Assembly: GCA_900768785.1 (NCBI GenBank)
Contig: CAAGEG010000130.1
Location: 1 to 41,882, forward strand
Direction: 5' to 3'
Source of the DNA: an uncultured Prevotella sp.
Lineage (GTDB): Bacteria > Bacteroidota > Bacteroidia > Bacteroidales > Bacteroidaceae
DNA length: 41,882 nucleotides
The notes under the pieces: model-generated
Database searches by the model: none
What the model saw: only the letters and a program-made list of their open reading frames with translations
What the model was told of the DNA's origin: nothing
Shown here: in pieces, positions 26,180 through 35,490 of the stretch
Layout: every line of letters begins with the position of its first letter
Position numbering within the stretch: position 1 is the stretch's first letter
Made by a program: the position numbers and the translations under genes

Positions 26180-26956
26180 ATGAATTTTATAGATACACAT
26201 ATCCATATTGACGGCGAAGAATTTGATGCCGATCGTGAAGAAGTCATCACTCGTGCTCGCGAAGCAGGAGTTGTAAAGATGCTTGTTCCTGCCATTGACA
26301 TGCCATCTACCGAACGCATAATATCGTTGTGTCAAGACCACAAAGATATGTTGAGGCCTATGATTGGCTTGCATCCTGAAGAAGTGCGAGCAGATTGGCG
26401 CAACGTGTTAAGCGATATGCGCCGTCGGCTTGATGATTTTTCGGGACAGTGGGTGGCAATAGGAGAGGTGGGACTTGACTATTATTGGAGTCGCGAATAT
26501 GAGAAAGAGCAACTTGAGGCCTTTGAAGAACAAGTGAAATGGTCTGTTGAGACACATCTGCCGTTGATGATACATTGTCGTAAAGCACAAGGAGAGCTTA
26601 CAGGAATATTGCGAAAATATCGTAAAAGTCTGCATGGTGGGGTGTTCCATTGCTTTACTGGTAATGCTTTTGAGGCTGCCGAATTGTTATCGTTCGACGG
26701 TTTTATGCTTGGCATTGGTGGCGTTTTAACTTTCAAGAAGTCTAATTTGCCCGAAGTTTTACCCTCAATACCGATAGAAAGGATAGTGCTTGAAACAGAT
26801 GCACCATATATGGCGCCTGTCCCAATGCGCGGCAAGCGTAATGAAAGTGCCTATATTACTTATATTATAAGTAAGATTTCTGAGTGTTATGGCATTAGTG
26901 AAGATGACGTGGCACGTATAACTACAGCCAATGCGACGAAAGTTTTTAATCTTTAA
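26180..26956 (+). CDS. TatD-family metal-dependent hydrolase (DNase)
   Basis: 258 residues, a TIM-barrel amidohydrolase-superfamily enzyme of normal size. All expected metal ligands are visible: His7 and His9 (DTHIH), Glu96 (AIGEVGLD), His132 (MIHCRKA), His157 (GVFHCFTG) and Asp207 (LETDAPY). TatD-type proteins are 3'-5' exonucleases or D-aminoacyl-tRNA-deacylase-like enzymes acting in the cytoplasm. The gene is convergent with the aminopeptidase P gene and the two stop codons overlap by 4 bp, leaving no room for a terminator between them. Confidence 0.94.
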   Translation: MNFIDTHIHIDGEEFDADREEVITRAREAGVVKMLVPAIDMPSTERIISLCQDHKDMLRPMIGLHPEEVRADWRNVLSDMRRRLDDFSGQWVAIGEVGLDYYWSREYEKEQLEAFEEQVKWSVETHLPLMIHCRKAQGELTGILRKYRKSLHGGVFHCFTGNAFEAAELLSFDGFMLGIGGVLTFKKSNLPEVLPSIPIERIVLETDAPYMAPVPMRGKRNESAYITYIISKISECYGISEDDVARITTANATKVFNL

Positions 26957-28752
26957 TCCAATTTACAATCTATTGTATTTGCTTTTAGCCATTCTAAATC
27001 TTCACCGTCAAGCATTGGGGATAGCGTGTCGTAAACCGTTGTGTGATATGTATTGAGCCATTCTTTTTCCTCTTTGCTAAGCATATCTGCTATTACAGGC
27101 GTCAAATCTATAGGACACAAAGTCAGCGATTCAAATTGTAGGAACTGCCCGAACTCTGTTTCCATAAACGGAACAGTTATTAATGTATTTTCAATACGCA
27201 CTCCGAAACGTCCTTCAAGATATAGTCCGGGCTCGTCGGTAACAGTCATTCCTTCAACAATAGGTGCCGGACGATATTCCATTCGTATTTGATGAGGCCC
27301 TTCATGTACGCAAAGGAACGAGCCAACTCCGTGTCCTGTGCCGTGCATATAGTTTAGCCCATGCTTCCAAATATCCATTCGGGCAATAGCATCTATTTGT
27401 GTTCCGGATGCTCCTCTGGGGAAGCAGCACATCTCAAGTTGAATATGTCCTTTTAAAACAAGTGTATATATCTTCTTCTGCTCATCAGTAACAGGACCCA
27501 AAGCAATAGTTCTGGTTATATCGGTTGTGCCGTCTTCATATTGCGCACCTGAGTCAAGCAACAGCAAACCTTCGGGCTTTAACTTGGCATCGGTGGCTTC
27601 TGTGGCTTCATAATGCACTATTGCGCCATGCTCTTGATATCCTGCAATGGTGTCAAATGATATACCTTTGAATAGCGGTTGCTCAGCTCTCAATGCCGTA
27701 AGTTTGCGGTCAATACTCATTTCTGTCTCGTTGCCGTTTGCCACAGCTGGTTTCAGCCATCGGAGAAACTTTACCATAGCAACACCATCTCTTCTCATGG
27801 CGTTACGAAAACCGTTTACTTCAACATCGTTTTTAATGGCTTTCATTGCCGGTATGGGCGATGTTGCATCCACGTGTTTGCATTTTACGGCATGATAGAG
27901 GTTATGGTTTATCTCATTGGCATCCATCATTATGCTGTATCCGTCGTAAGAAGCCAATGCCTTACTTACTGTTTTGAAGTCGTAATCAGCAATGTCAACA
28001 CCCTCGTTTTTCAGATATTCGGCTGTTGAAACATCTATTTTTCTGCTATCGGTAAACAGAGTGACACTCTCCGGCAATATTAACATATATGCCACAAACA
28101 CAGGATTGCAATGAACATCTGAGCCTCTAAGATTGAGCGTCCATGCAATATCGTCAAGTGCAGCGACAAAGAGAGCATTTGTCTTCTTTGCCTTTATTGC
28201 CTGTCTGATGCGTTTTATCTTATTGTGGCAACTTTCTCCGGCATATTTCAACGGGTGTATCACGATTTTCCCGTCGGGCACTTGAGGTCTGTCTTTCCAT
28301 ATTATATCCAACGGATCAAAGTTCGTTCTTAGTGTTATTCCTCCTTCATTGCGAAGCTGAAACGTCAGGTCTTCAACTGCGGCAGCACTGTTAACCATGC
28401 CGTCAAGGGCTACATGAGGGTTGTCGGTAGTGGCAAGTTTACGTCCCAACCATCGTGCTATTGTCGGTGTTCCTTCCACTCGCTCTTTCATAAGTTCAAA
28501 TCCCGTACCCTCTAACTGTTTTGCTGCGGCTATGAAATAGCGTGAGTCGGTCCACAAAGCAGCCTCTTTCATGGTGACAACAGCAGTACCTGCCGAACCG
28601 TCAAAACCTGAAATCCATTTCCTTCCTTCCCATCTTGGTGGTACATATTCACCATTATGCGGGTCGGTACTTGGAAATATAAAAGCGTCAATATGCTCAC
28701 GCTGCATTACTGTTCTTAGGGCTTCAAGCCTCTCAATAATTTGATGTTTCAT
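26953..28752 (-). CDS. Xaa-Pro aminopeptidase (M24B, aminopeptidase P)
   Basis: 599 residues, the long three-domain form found in Bacteroidota and eukaryotes (XPNPEP1-like). Two creatinase-type N-terminal domains (about 1-150 and 155-305) precede the M24 pita-bread domain (about 310-530) and a C-terminal extension. The five metal ligands are all present: Asp400 (LLLLDSGAQY), Asp411 (TTDITRT), His474 (GTGHGVGS), Glu507 (VTDEPGLY) and Glu521 (RIENT). It removes an N-terminal residue preceding proline, using two metal ions. No signal peptide is seen, so it is cytoplasmic. It has its own promoter (28777-28808) and diverges from mdh. Confidence 0.95.
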   Translation of the reverse strand: MKHQIIERLEALRTVMQREHIDAFIFPSTDPHNGEYVPPRWEGRKWISGFDGSAGTAVVTMKEAALWTDSRYFIAAAKQLEGTGFELMKERVEGTPTIARWLGRKLATTDNPHVALDGMVNSAAAVEDLTFQLRNEGGITLRTNFDPLDIIWKDRPQVPDGKIVIHPLKYAGESCHNKIKRIRQAIKAKKTNALFVAALDDIAWTLNLRGSDVHCNPVFVAYMLILPESVTLFTDSRKIDVSTAEYLKNEGVDIADYDFKTVSKALASYDGYSIMMDANEINHNLYHAVKCKHVDATSPIPAMKAIKNDVEVNGFRNAMRRDGVAMVKFLRWLKPAVANGNETEMSIDRKLTALRAEQPLFKGISFDTIAGYQEHGAIVHYEATEATDAKLKPEGLLLLDSGAQYEDGTTDITRTIALGPVTDEQKKIYTLVLKGHIQLEMCCFPRGASGTQIDAIARMDIWKHGLNYMHGTGHGVGSFLCVHEGPHQIRMEYRPAPIVEGMTVTDEPGLYLEGRFGVRIENTLITVPFMETEFGQFLQFESLTLCPIDLTPVIADMLSKEEKEWLNTYHTTVYDTLSPMLDGEDLEWLKANTIDCKLD

Positions 28753-28776
28753 AACCGAATTGTAAAATAGACATTA

Positions 28777-28808
28777 CAAAGATATGCCTTTTTAATTTTA
28801 ATAACAAA
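28777..28808 (-). promoter_or_regulatory. Promoter of the aminopeptidase P gene
   Basis: The minus strand shows TTTG (28808-28805) and TATCTTTG (28784-28777) with a 20-nt spacer, the closest consensus match in the window. It lies 25 bp upstream of the start codon. Confidence 0.7.
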
Positions 28809-28848
28809 CTAAAAGTATTATAAATACTCGTTTATACATTCTTTTTGC

Positions 28849-28856
28849 TAACTTTG
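28849..28856 (+). promoter_or_regulatory. -7 promoter word of mdh
   Basis: TAACTTTG matches TAnnTTTG about 50 bp before the mdh start. The -33 region has only a weak TTTA. Confidence 0.55.
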
Positions 28857-28905
28857 CATGCAAACAACGACATAGAATGTCTTAATAAATAAAACAATAG
28901 GTAAT

Positions 28906-29898
28906 ATGAAATTTCTTACTAACGAAAAATTGACAATTGTCGGCGCTGCCGGAATGATTGGTTCCAACATGGTACAGACTGCACTTACGATGGGTCTAAC
29001 AAGTGAAATATGTCTTTATGATGTGTTTTCGCCCGAAGGAGTGGCTGAAGAAATGCGTCAAAGTGGCTTCGGAGATGTCAAGATAACAGCTACTACAGAT
29101 GTTAAAGAAGCATTTACTAACGCTAAATATATCATCTCTTCAGGTGGTGCTCCACGTAAAGCCGGTATGACACGCGAAGATTTGCTTAAAGGTAACTGTG
29201 AGATTGCAGAGGGATTAGGCAAGAATATCAAGGCTTATTGCCCTGATGTTAAGCACGTGGTTATTATCTTTAACCCTGCCGACCTTACAGGTCTTGTTAC
29301 CTTATTATATTCAGGACTTAAACCATCTCAGGTTACAACACTTGCAGCTCTTGACTCTACACGTCTTCAAAGTGCACTTGCCAAGAAGTTTAACGTTATG
29401 CAGAGCGAGGTAAAAGGTTGCGCTACATATGGCGGACATGGCGAACAGATGGCTGTTTTTGGCTCTCACGTAACCATAGACGGCAAACCTTTGACAGATA
29501 TAATAGGCACTCCGGAGTTTACAAACGAGGAATGGGAACAGATGAAGACCGATGTTACTAAGGGCGGAGCTAAGATTATCGAGCTTAGAGGACGCTCTTC
29601 TTTCCAAAGCCCGGCGTATCTTTCTGTTGAGATGATACGTTCTGTAATGGGTGGAGAACCTTTCCGCTTCCCTGTTGGAACATATGTTAGCAATGAGAAA
29701 TACGACCATATCATGATGGCAATGAACACCACTCTTGATACTACAGGTGCACATTATGTAATGCCGGAAGGCACAAAGGAGGAGAACGAAAAGCTTGATG
29801 CAAGTTACAAACACCTCTGCAAGATGCGCGATGAATTGGTTACACTAAACATTGTTCCTGAAATTTCAGAGTGGAACAAGATTAATCCAAACTTGTAA
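28906..29898 (+). CDS. mdh: Malate dehydrogenase
   Basis: 330 residues. It interconverts malate and oxaloacetate with NAD in the cytoplasm. The Rossmann loop GAAGMIG is at residues 13-19. Substrate-binding arginines are Arg84 (GGAPRKAG), Arg90 and Arg153. The catalytic pair is Asp150 with His178 (TYGGHGEQM), and Asn123 (IIFNPADLTG) sits in the usual place. This form is the one typical of Bacteroides and Prevotella, where it feeds the reductive branch to fumarate and succinate. It is a single-gene unit with its own promoter and a hairpin after the stop. Confidence 0.96.
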   Translation: MKFLTNEKLTIVGAAGMIGSNMVQTALTMGLTSEICLYDVFSPEGVAEEMRQSGFGDVKITATTDVKEAFTNAKYIISSGGAPRKAGMTREDLLKGNCEIAEGLGKNIKAYCPDVKHVVIIFNPADLTGLVTLLYSGLKPSQVTTLAALDSTRLQSALAKKFNVMQSEVKGCATYGGHGEQMAVFGSHVTIDGKPLTDIIGTPEFTNEEWEQMKTDVTKGGAKIIELRGRSSFQSPAYLSVEMIRSVMGGEPFRFPVGTYVSNEKYDHIMMAMNTTLDTTGAHYVMPEGTKEENEKLDASYKHLCKMRDELVTLNIVPEISEWNKINPNL

Positions 29899-29915
29899 AT
29901 CTGTACTTTATAATA

Positions 29916-29946
29916 TATCCGGCTTTGCCTTGAGCGAGGCCGGATT
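29916..29946 (+). terminator. Hairpin terminator after mdh
   Basis: TCCGGC (29918-29923) pairs with GCCGGA (29939-29944); CCT/AGG inside lengthens the stem. It is followed by TTATTAGTT and lies 20 bp after the mdh stop. Confidence 0.65.
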
Positions 29947-29961
29947 ATTAGTTAAAATATA

Positions 29962-30064
29962 TTACTATGCTATTTAGATGTCATAAACATGCTGTTTACA
30001 GATGCTAAACAGCATGTTTACGACTCCTAAAGTGGCTCTTTACATCAAGCAAACCGCCACTTTG
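29962..30064. repeat. Array of five 15-bp palindromic units at exact 22-bp period
   Basis: Units start at 29962, 29984, 30006, 30028 and 30050: TTACTATGCTATTTA, TAAACATGCTGTTTA, TAAACAGCATGTTTA, TAAAGTGGCTCTTTA and CAAACCGCCACTTTG. All four spacers are 7 nt. The shared frame is AAA-N7-TTT, weak in the first unit. Units two and three are exact reverse complements and could form a 15-bp stem. The array lies between mdh and the next gene and resembles the array at 40815-40894. Function is unknown. Confidence 0.75.
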
Positions 30065-30091
30065 CATTTACTCAACTTTAAGTTCTTATAT

Positions 30092-30592
30092 ATGGCTCTT
30101 ATAAAGTCGGTAAACGGTCTTACTCCTCGTTGGGGCAAAGACTGCTATTTCAGCGAGAATGCTACTATTGTAGGCGAAGTAATCATGGGTGATGAGTGTT
30201 CTATATGGTTTAATGCCGTAGTGAGAGGAGACGTTGCACATGTGCATATCGGCAATCGTGTGAATGTTCAAGATGGTGCTTGCGTGCACGTAACACGCAA
30301 AATTGGACCAACACATATTGAAGATGATGTAAGCATAGGGCATAATGCTACTGTCCATGCCTGCACTATACGCAAAGGGGCATTGATAGGTATGGGTGCT
30401 ACTGTACTTGATAATGCCGAAATAGGTGAAGGTGCGATAGTTGCAGCAGGGGCTTTGGTTCTTCAAGGCACAAAGATTGGCGACCACGAAATATGGGGTG
30501 GGGTACCTGCAAAATTCATAAAGAAGACCTCTCCCGGTCAAGCTGAGAGCTTCGCAGCACATTATGTAGAGTATTCAAAATGGTATTTGTAA
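30092..30592 (+). CDS. Gamma-carbonic-anhydrase-like left-handed beta-helix protein
   Basis: 166 residues from the ATG at 30092 (MALIKSVNGLTPRWGKDCYF). A longer in-frame start at 30002 would translate the palindromic array and has no family counterpart. The protein is built of hexapeptide repeats (IVGEVIMGDECSIWFNAVVRGD, then IGNRVNVQDGACVH and VSIGHNATVHAC) and forms a trimer. Zinc-binding histidines are in place: His66, His84 and His89. Relatives include Cam/CamH carbonic anhydrases and YrdA/PaaY; many are annotated as gamma carbonic anhydrase family protein without proof of activity. It is cytoplasmic. A hairpin follows the stop at once. Confidence 0.9.
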   Translation: MALIKSVNGLTPRWGKDCYFSENATIVGEVIMGDECSIWFNAVVRGDVAHVHIGNRVNVQDGACVHVTRKIGPTHIEDDVSIGHNATVHACTIRKGALIGMGATVLDNAEIGEGAIVAAGALVLQGTKIGDHEIWGGVPAKFIKKTSPGQAESFAAHYVEYSKWYL

Positions 30593-30593
30593 A

Positions 30594-30628
30594 AGGCTGT
30601 ATCATAAGATAAACCTACGATACAGCCT
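30594..30628 (+). terminator. Hairpin after the carbonic-anhydrase-like gene
   Basis: AGGCTGTATC (30594-30603) pairs perfectly with GATACAGCCT (30619-30628), starting 1 nt after the stop codon. The T-tract is short (CATTTCCC), so efficiency is uncertain. Confidence 0.6.
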
Positions 30629-31041
30629 CATTTCCCAATCTTATCATTCTCGTATTTCTTCTATATTGACGGTATATAATTATGACATATATATCGTTGT
30701 TATTTATGATTATATGTTTACGCACCAATCAAGCGTGTTGTTGCCTTTGTATAAATACAATTGCTGTAATTATTATTTTGTGATGTAAAGATACTAATTA
30801 TTATTTGTTCTCACTATAAAAAGCAATCTACAAACAATCTACAATTTGTAAGACCTTGATAATCATAGGTGTTATAAGACTTGATTTTGCTGTTCCCGAC
30901 CAATATTTCGCTTTTTTACGACTTATAACTCGCGACGAACGATAATCATAAAATTATTCTAAAACTCTTTTCGCGCTAATCAGATACTTTTAATAGGCTA
31001 TATATCTTATGCCTTTAAATATATATTTCTGACATAAATAA
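30629..31041. other. AT-rich non-coding gap of about 410 bp
   Basis: No open frame with gene-like composition is seen on either strand. The only structure I notice is a near-tandem 10-bp repeat, CAATCTACAA at 30824-30833 and 30835-30844. The gap separates the end of a plus-strand unit from the end of the minus-strand receptor operon, so no promoter is required here. Confidence 0.6.
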
Positions 31042-31076
31042 GAAAAAGACGCACTCGGATAACTCCAAGTGCGCCC
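31042..31076 (-). terminator. Terminator of the receptor/lipoprotein operon
   Basis: Read on the minus strand, GGGCGCACTTGGA pairs with TCCGAGTGCGTC around a 4-nt loop and is followed by TTTTTC. It lies 23 bp after the lipoprotein stop codon. Confidence 0.85.
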
Positions 31077-31098
31077 TTCTTAATATGTTTTCAGTTGA

Positions 31099-32646
31099 TT
31101 AATAGTCGGTGTTTTGTGGGTCAAAATTAGTCCAACCTTTCAACCAAGTATCGCCTGCAGCAAATGCACCTATATAGTTTACCTTTTCAAACCAACTTGT
31201 GAGCAAAGCATCTGAGAATGATGCGCCGCTAAGTAACGGGCTTCCTGCACTCGGCATGAAAGCAGCTCCAACACCATAAGTGTCTGTTAGCAACAACGAA
31301 GCAAAGTCTTTAACTTCGTTACCAGTCTGTGACAAGAAGAATGTGTGTGAGAATGAATTCTTGTTAGCGTCAATAACTGCTTTGCCAACAGCGTCATATA
31401 GCACGTCATCGTATATTTTATTGGCATCGCTACCAATAACCTCCATATTCGCAAACCAGATATTCTTGAGGTTAATTTTGTTTGCTTCAGCCTCAGATTT
31501 GGTATTACCTTTTTCGCCGTCTATAATAAGACCGATAGGATAACCAACAGCGAGGGAGTTGAAACAGTTTAGATGAGAGCTACGACGTATGTGCATAGCT
31601 GACTGGAATTTGCCAAGTCCGGAACCGTTGTTTGGATAAACATTGCCTCCATTGATATAAGATGTAGTGTTCTCAAAGCCTGTATAAGCACGTGGACCAA
31701 TGAAAGTCACATTGCTGAAAGTGGCTGCAGTAAGAGGAGTTGCACTTGCTGTTCCATCAGCACAGTTGTCGCTCTCAAAACCGTTGCTTTGTGACTTGTC
31801 GGCAATACGCGGGTCACGAACAGAAAGAGCAAACTGAACGTTACCTTTATAGCCGTTATCGGTATCAAACTCATCATCCCAACCTTTGTAAGCTATAAGG
31901 TATTTGCAATTAACCGCACCTCCAAACCATTCAAAAGAGTCGTCATTAGAGTAAGAAACCTGCACGTGGTCAATCTTTGTACCGCTTCCAACAGAGCCAA
32001 GTGTCAAACCGTTGATCTCTTTGTCTGTTTCAAAAGGATAGCCGGCAAACTCAATACGTACATAACTCAATACGCCGGAGTTGTCCGCATCATCGTTACC
32101 ACCATGAAGTGTGCGCGGACCACCTTCTATCTGCATTTCGGTTTGGTTGTTACGTGCCTTTCCACAGAGTATAACACCACCCCAGTCACCCGGTTTACGG
32201 CTACCTTTTGCCTCTTCAGAAGTGAAAACTATAGGCTCGGTTTCTGAACCTTGTGCTATAAGCTTGCCTCCGCGCTCTGCAATAAGAGCTGCTTTGGTTT
32301 GTTTATCTCCTTTAATAATGGTTCCTTTCTCTATGGTTAGCTCTGCTCCGTCGGCAATATAAACCCATCCTTTCAATAGATAAGTACCCTTTTTAAGTGT
32401 CTGTTTGCCTTTGAAAACAAACTCTTTGTCACCATTACCTATTTGTCTTCCGTTGCTGTCTTCACTACCGTCGATCTCTGAGAATAGTATATGGTCGCAA
32501 GCTTTAATACCTCCGTCAACTGTCCAGATATACTTTCCTCCAGCACCATCACCGTTTCCGCCATCGTTGTTGTCATCACTACATGCTGTAAATCCAGCAG
32601 CAAGAGCAAGGATACCAATGTATCCCAAAAACTTAATCTTTTTCAT
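31099..32646 (-). CDS. Surface lipoprotein with parallel beta-helix-like body, receptor partner
   Basis: 515 residues. The lipobox ends at Cys22 (GFTAC) and is followed by SDDNND, an acidic surface-export signal. The rest is repetitive beta structure: LKGWVYIADGAELTIEKGTI, LIAERGGKLIAQGSETEPIV, GDWGGVILCGKARNN, GVLSYVRIEFAGYP and DDSFEWFGGAVNCKYLIAYK. This is a right-handed beta-helix pattern with calcium-like Asp-rich turns. Similar proteins in Bacteroidota occur right after a TonB-dependent receptor and are sometimes misnamed multidrug transporter; the receptor here is 13 bp upstream. I infer a surface ligand-capturing subunit, in place of SusD. Substrate unknown. Confidence 0.75.
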   Translation of the reverse strand: MKKIKFLGYIGILALAAGFTACSDDNNDGGNGDGAGGKYIWTVDGGIKACDHILFSEIDGSEDSNGRQIGNGDKEFVFKGKQTLKKGTYLLKGWVYIADGAELTIEKGTIIKGDKQTKAALIAERGGKLIAQGSETEPIVFTSEEAKGSRKPGDWGGVILCGKARNNQTEMQIEGGPRTLHGGNDDADNSGVLSYVRIEFAGYPFETDKEINGLTLGSVGSGTKIDHVQVSYSNDDSFEWFGGAVNCKYLIAYKGWDDEFDTDNGYKGNVQFALSVRDPRIADKSQSNGFESDNCADGTASATPLTAATFSNVTFIGPRAYTGFENTTSYINGGNVYPNNGSGLGKFQSAMHIRRSSHLNCFNSLAVGYPIGLIIDGEKGNTKSEAEANKINLKNIWFANMEVIGSDANKIYDDVLYDAVGKAVIDANKNSFSHTFFLSQTGNEVKDFASLLLTDTYGVGAAFMPSAGSPLLSGASFSDALLTSWFEKVNYIGAFAAGDTWLKGWTNFDPQNTDY

Positions 32647-32659
32647 GTTGTTTGTTTAA

Positions 32660-35458
32660 TTAGAATTTGTATGTTGCCGAGATGTTAATGTTACGTCCCG
32701 GTTTGTATTGTCTTGTTATTTGTTTAACCTCGCGACGCGTGCCATTATCATATACCACATCGGCAAACTGACTGTAGGTAACTTTTTGAGCTAATAAATC
32801 GCGTATGCCGGCACGCAGTTCAAAGTGGCGACCAAACTTCTTTGATGCCGTCAAGTCTATCATGTCACGTGGCATCTCATAGCTATCAGGCACGCGAGCA
32901 TTCTCATCGCTACCTGTAGTTCCTTCACTTCTACCTACACCGATGATGCGCTTGCCTATTCTGTTGTATAGTAAACTTATGTTAAGTTGGCTTTTCTCGT
33001 TGTTATAAAACAGTCCGGCATTTACGAGGTATGGAGATTGACCCTGCATAGGGCGATTTTTCTCGCGCGAACCTTTGTCAAATAGCACACGACTATTGAT
33101 GAGAGCACCATTGAGTGACAGACTGAAGTTTCTCAAACCTATGAATGAGAGGTCTTTTTTAATGTCCAGTTCCAAGCCGAGATTGCGTGCGCTTTTGGCA
33201 TTCTTGTAAGAATAAATAAGGTCTGTGCCACCTGCAACCGTATATGTCCATTCTATAGGACTGTCAAAATACTTATAGAAACCAGCAAGAGTTATCTGTT
33301 CGCCTCGTTGGGGATAGAATTCGTAGCGCAAATCAATATTGTGAATATAGCAAGGTGTTAGTTCCGGATTACCTTTTACGTTTGAAGCAAGGTCGAAATC
33401 ATAGTAAACAGATGATGACACTTCCCTAAATTCGGGTCGGTTTACGCTTTTCCCATAAGACAAACGTAGCTGATGCTTGTCATTAATCTTATATGTTGTG
33501 TTTAGAGAAGGGAATATATCGTTGTATGTATAATAGCGGCTGTTATGGCTAACTTCGTAATCTCGCAAGTTGGAAACAAGTTCCATCTTGTCGTGTTCAT
33601 AGCGTACGCCGGCATAAATATTGAATTTCCCGAATGGCAGAGTGGCTGCAAAATATGCTGCACCAAGTGTGTTGTTGCCTTCATAATCGTTTGTCATATT
33701 TGTCACTTCAAGCAGATGCAGCTTGTCAAGACCAAAGTTGTCGGCATTGCTCAGCAATGTTGGAATATCGCTATGGCGGAAATCATCAGGCAAATTGTTG
33801 GAATAGGCATTCCAGTTGTATATAAATTCTCTCGTATTATATTTTCTTGTGCGGTATTCTCCGTAGGCTCCAACCTTGAAAGAAGGAGAGAAAGAACCGA
33901 AAGAAAGCGTGCTGTTGTCGTTTATTCCCAATGAGAAGATGTGCTCATCAAGTTGTGTGTATTCACGACTTATCTCATTACCGGTGGTAAGTGCTAATAT
34001 TCCGCTCTCAAGAGCATCGTCTATGGCATAGCGTCTTCGGTCGGGAATATTACGATTTGCGTATGCGTAACCGGCGTTCCAATCAAGAATGTTGTTGCCA
34101 AGAGTATGTTTACCGGTTATTTGTCCGTTGTATGTGGTACGACTACGATAATAATATTCGGCACTTTCTTCATTGTTTGATTGCGCAGTAACACCTTTAC
34201 GATATGTATAGCGGTCGTTACCTATTTGGTTGAATATGTTTTTCAACTGATATTTGTGCTTTCCACTTGAAGAGAGCAATGTCATATTTGCCATTAAACC
34301 AATGCGAACGTTGTGGTTATATTGGTCGTCAATAGAGTGTCTCAGATAGTTACTGCGGTCGTTTGTTATGTCGTAAACTCCGAACAAATTGTTTTGCATG
34401 TCCGAATACGTGCGCCATTCATTGGTATAATTGAGAGCAGCAACGAGTCCGAGCTTGTTTTCGCCCAACGTCCAATGATGACTGAGACTTGAACCGAGCT
34501 TTATGTCCGGTGCCGGCTTGCGCGTTTTCACCAACCAATCATTATTAAAGCCATTGTTTACAAGATCTATGGCATTATCGTCAAATGTAGAAAGCTTGGA
34601 ACTAATGCCTCCATTAAGTGATCGTAACCCGTTGTCAAAACCAAGAAAATCAGTTGTTGAGCCTTTTGAATATTGAAAATCGTTGAAATGGCTTTGATCG
34701 TTTACACTTCCTCCAATGGTGATATCAAAACTGTTTTCAGCAGGTATTTCTTTTGTGTTGATGATGATAAAGCCTCCGCAATAGTCTGCCGGATATTCCG
34801 GGCTTGGAGTTTTGACAATCACCATATTGTCTATCTGACCGCTTGGAATAATGTCAAAAGAGAACGCACGTGAGTCTGCTTCACTGCTTGGTACGGCTCC
34901 ACCGTTTATCCATACGTTATTATAACGTTGAGATAAGCCTCTTACCATTACGAATTTGTCATCAATAATACTCACACCCGGTATTCGGCGTATCACTTCT
35001 CCCGCATTGCTGTCTTGAGTCTTGCGTATTTCTTGTGCCGAAACATTATTAAGAACAAATGCACTATTGCGGCTCATCTGCACCATTGACGCTTCCGTGT
35101 TTTGTCTCGCCACACCTGTAACGGTCACTTCTTTTAGTGTCTGCTCGTCGGGTTGCATGTCAATGATGATATCTGCTGCATCTGTTGCAGCAACGATGTC
35201 TTTAAGAACTTGTGTCTTATAGGATATATACTTGGAAACAATGGTGTATTTCTTGCCGTTGTCAAGGTCGTGAAATATAAAACGGCCGTCTATATCTGTT
35301 GTTGTGCCCTTTGAGGTGCCGTCAATAAATATTGTAGCTCCAATGAGTGGCTCTTTTGTCGTTGCATCTTTTACAATTCCTTTGATGTCAGCAGCATAAA
35401 TGTAGGTTGTTAAATACAATAATGTGAAAATCGAAAACAATCTTTTTACCTTTGTCAT
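32660..35458 (-). CDS. TonB-dependent outer-membrane receptor (second)
   Basis: 932 residues. A signal peptide (about 1-22, ending YIYA) is followed by a carboxypeptidase-regulatory-like domain (about 24-105: IKGIVKDATTKEPLIGATIF), the plug (about 130-235, with AGEVIRRIPGVSIIDDKFVM and the ending CGGFIIINTKEIPAE) and a barrel ending in ISATYKF. The plug has the VRGLSQRYNNVWINGG signature of receptors with a fully spelled plug. It is transcribed with the beta-helix lipoprotein and has a -7 word 25 bp upstream. No SusD is present. It may import something other than glycans; no regulator is adjacent. Confidence 0.92.
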   Translation of the reverse strand: MTKVKRLFSIFTLLYLTTYIYAADIKGIVKDATTKEPLIGATIFIDGTSKGTTTDIDGRFIFHDLDNGKKYTIVSKYISYKTQVLKDIVAATDAADIIIDMQPDEQTLKEVTVTGVARQNTEASMVQMSRNSAFVLNNVSAQEIRKTQDSNAGEVIRRIPGVSIIDDKFVMVRGLSQRYNNVWINGGAVPSSEADSRAFSFDIIPSGQIDNMVIVKTPSPEYPADYCGGFIIINTKEIPAENSFDITIGGSVNDQSHFNDFQYSKGSTTDFLGFDNGLRSLNGGISSKLSTFDDNAIDLVNNGFNNDWLVKTRKPAPDIKLGSSLSHHWTLGENKLGLVAALNYTNEWRTYSDMQNNLFGVYDITNDRSNYLRHSIDDQYNHNVRIGLMANMTLLSSSGKHKYQLKNIFNQIGNDRYTYRKGVTAQSNNEESAEYYYRSRTTYNGQITGKHTLGNNILDWNAGYAYANRNIPDRRRYAIDDALESGILALTTGNEISREYTQLDEHIFSLGINDNSTLSFGSFSPSFKVGAYGEYRTRKYNTREFIYNWNAYSNNLPDDFRHSDIPTLLSNADNFGLDKLHLLEVTNMTNDYEGNNTLGAAYFAATLPFGKFNIYAGVRYEHDKMELVSNLRDYEVSHNSRYYTYNDIFPSLNTTYKINDKHQLRLSYGKSVNRPEFREVSSSVYYDFDLASNVKGNPELTPCYIHNIDLRYEFYPQRGEQITLAGFYKYFDSPIEWTYTVAGGTDLIYSYKNAKSARNLGLELDIKKDLSFIGLRNFSLSLNGALINSRVLFDKGSREKNRPMQGQSPYLVNAGLFYNNEKSQLNISLLYNRIGKRIIGVGRSEGTTGSDENARVPDSYEMPRDMIDLTASKKFGRHFELRAGIRDLLAQKVTYSQFADVVYDNGTRREVKQITRQYKPGRNINISATYKF

Positions 35459-35482
35459 ATCTTATCTCTTATTTGTTCGATG

Positions 35483-35490
35483 CAAAGGTA
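35483..35490 (-). promoter_or_regulatory. Minus-strand -7 word of the receptor/lipoprotein operon
   Basis: The minus strand reads TACCTTTG 25 bp before the receptor start, matching TAnnTTTG. The -33 element is not clear. Confidence 0.5.

Noticed and set aside
29962..30064. CRISPR-like array
   Set aside because: Units are 15 bp with 6-7-nt spacers, far below CRISPR dimensions, the units vary, and no cas genes are near.
30002..30091. N-terminal extension of the carbonic-anhydrase-like gene to an upstream start
   Set aside because: The extension translates the palindromic array, and the family begins at the ATG at 30092.
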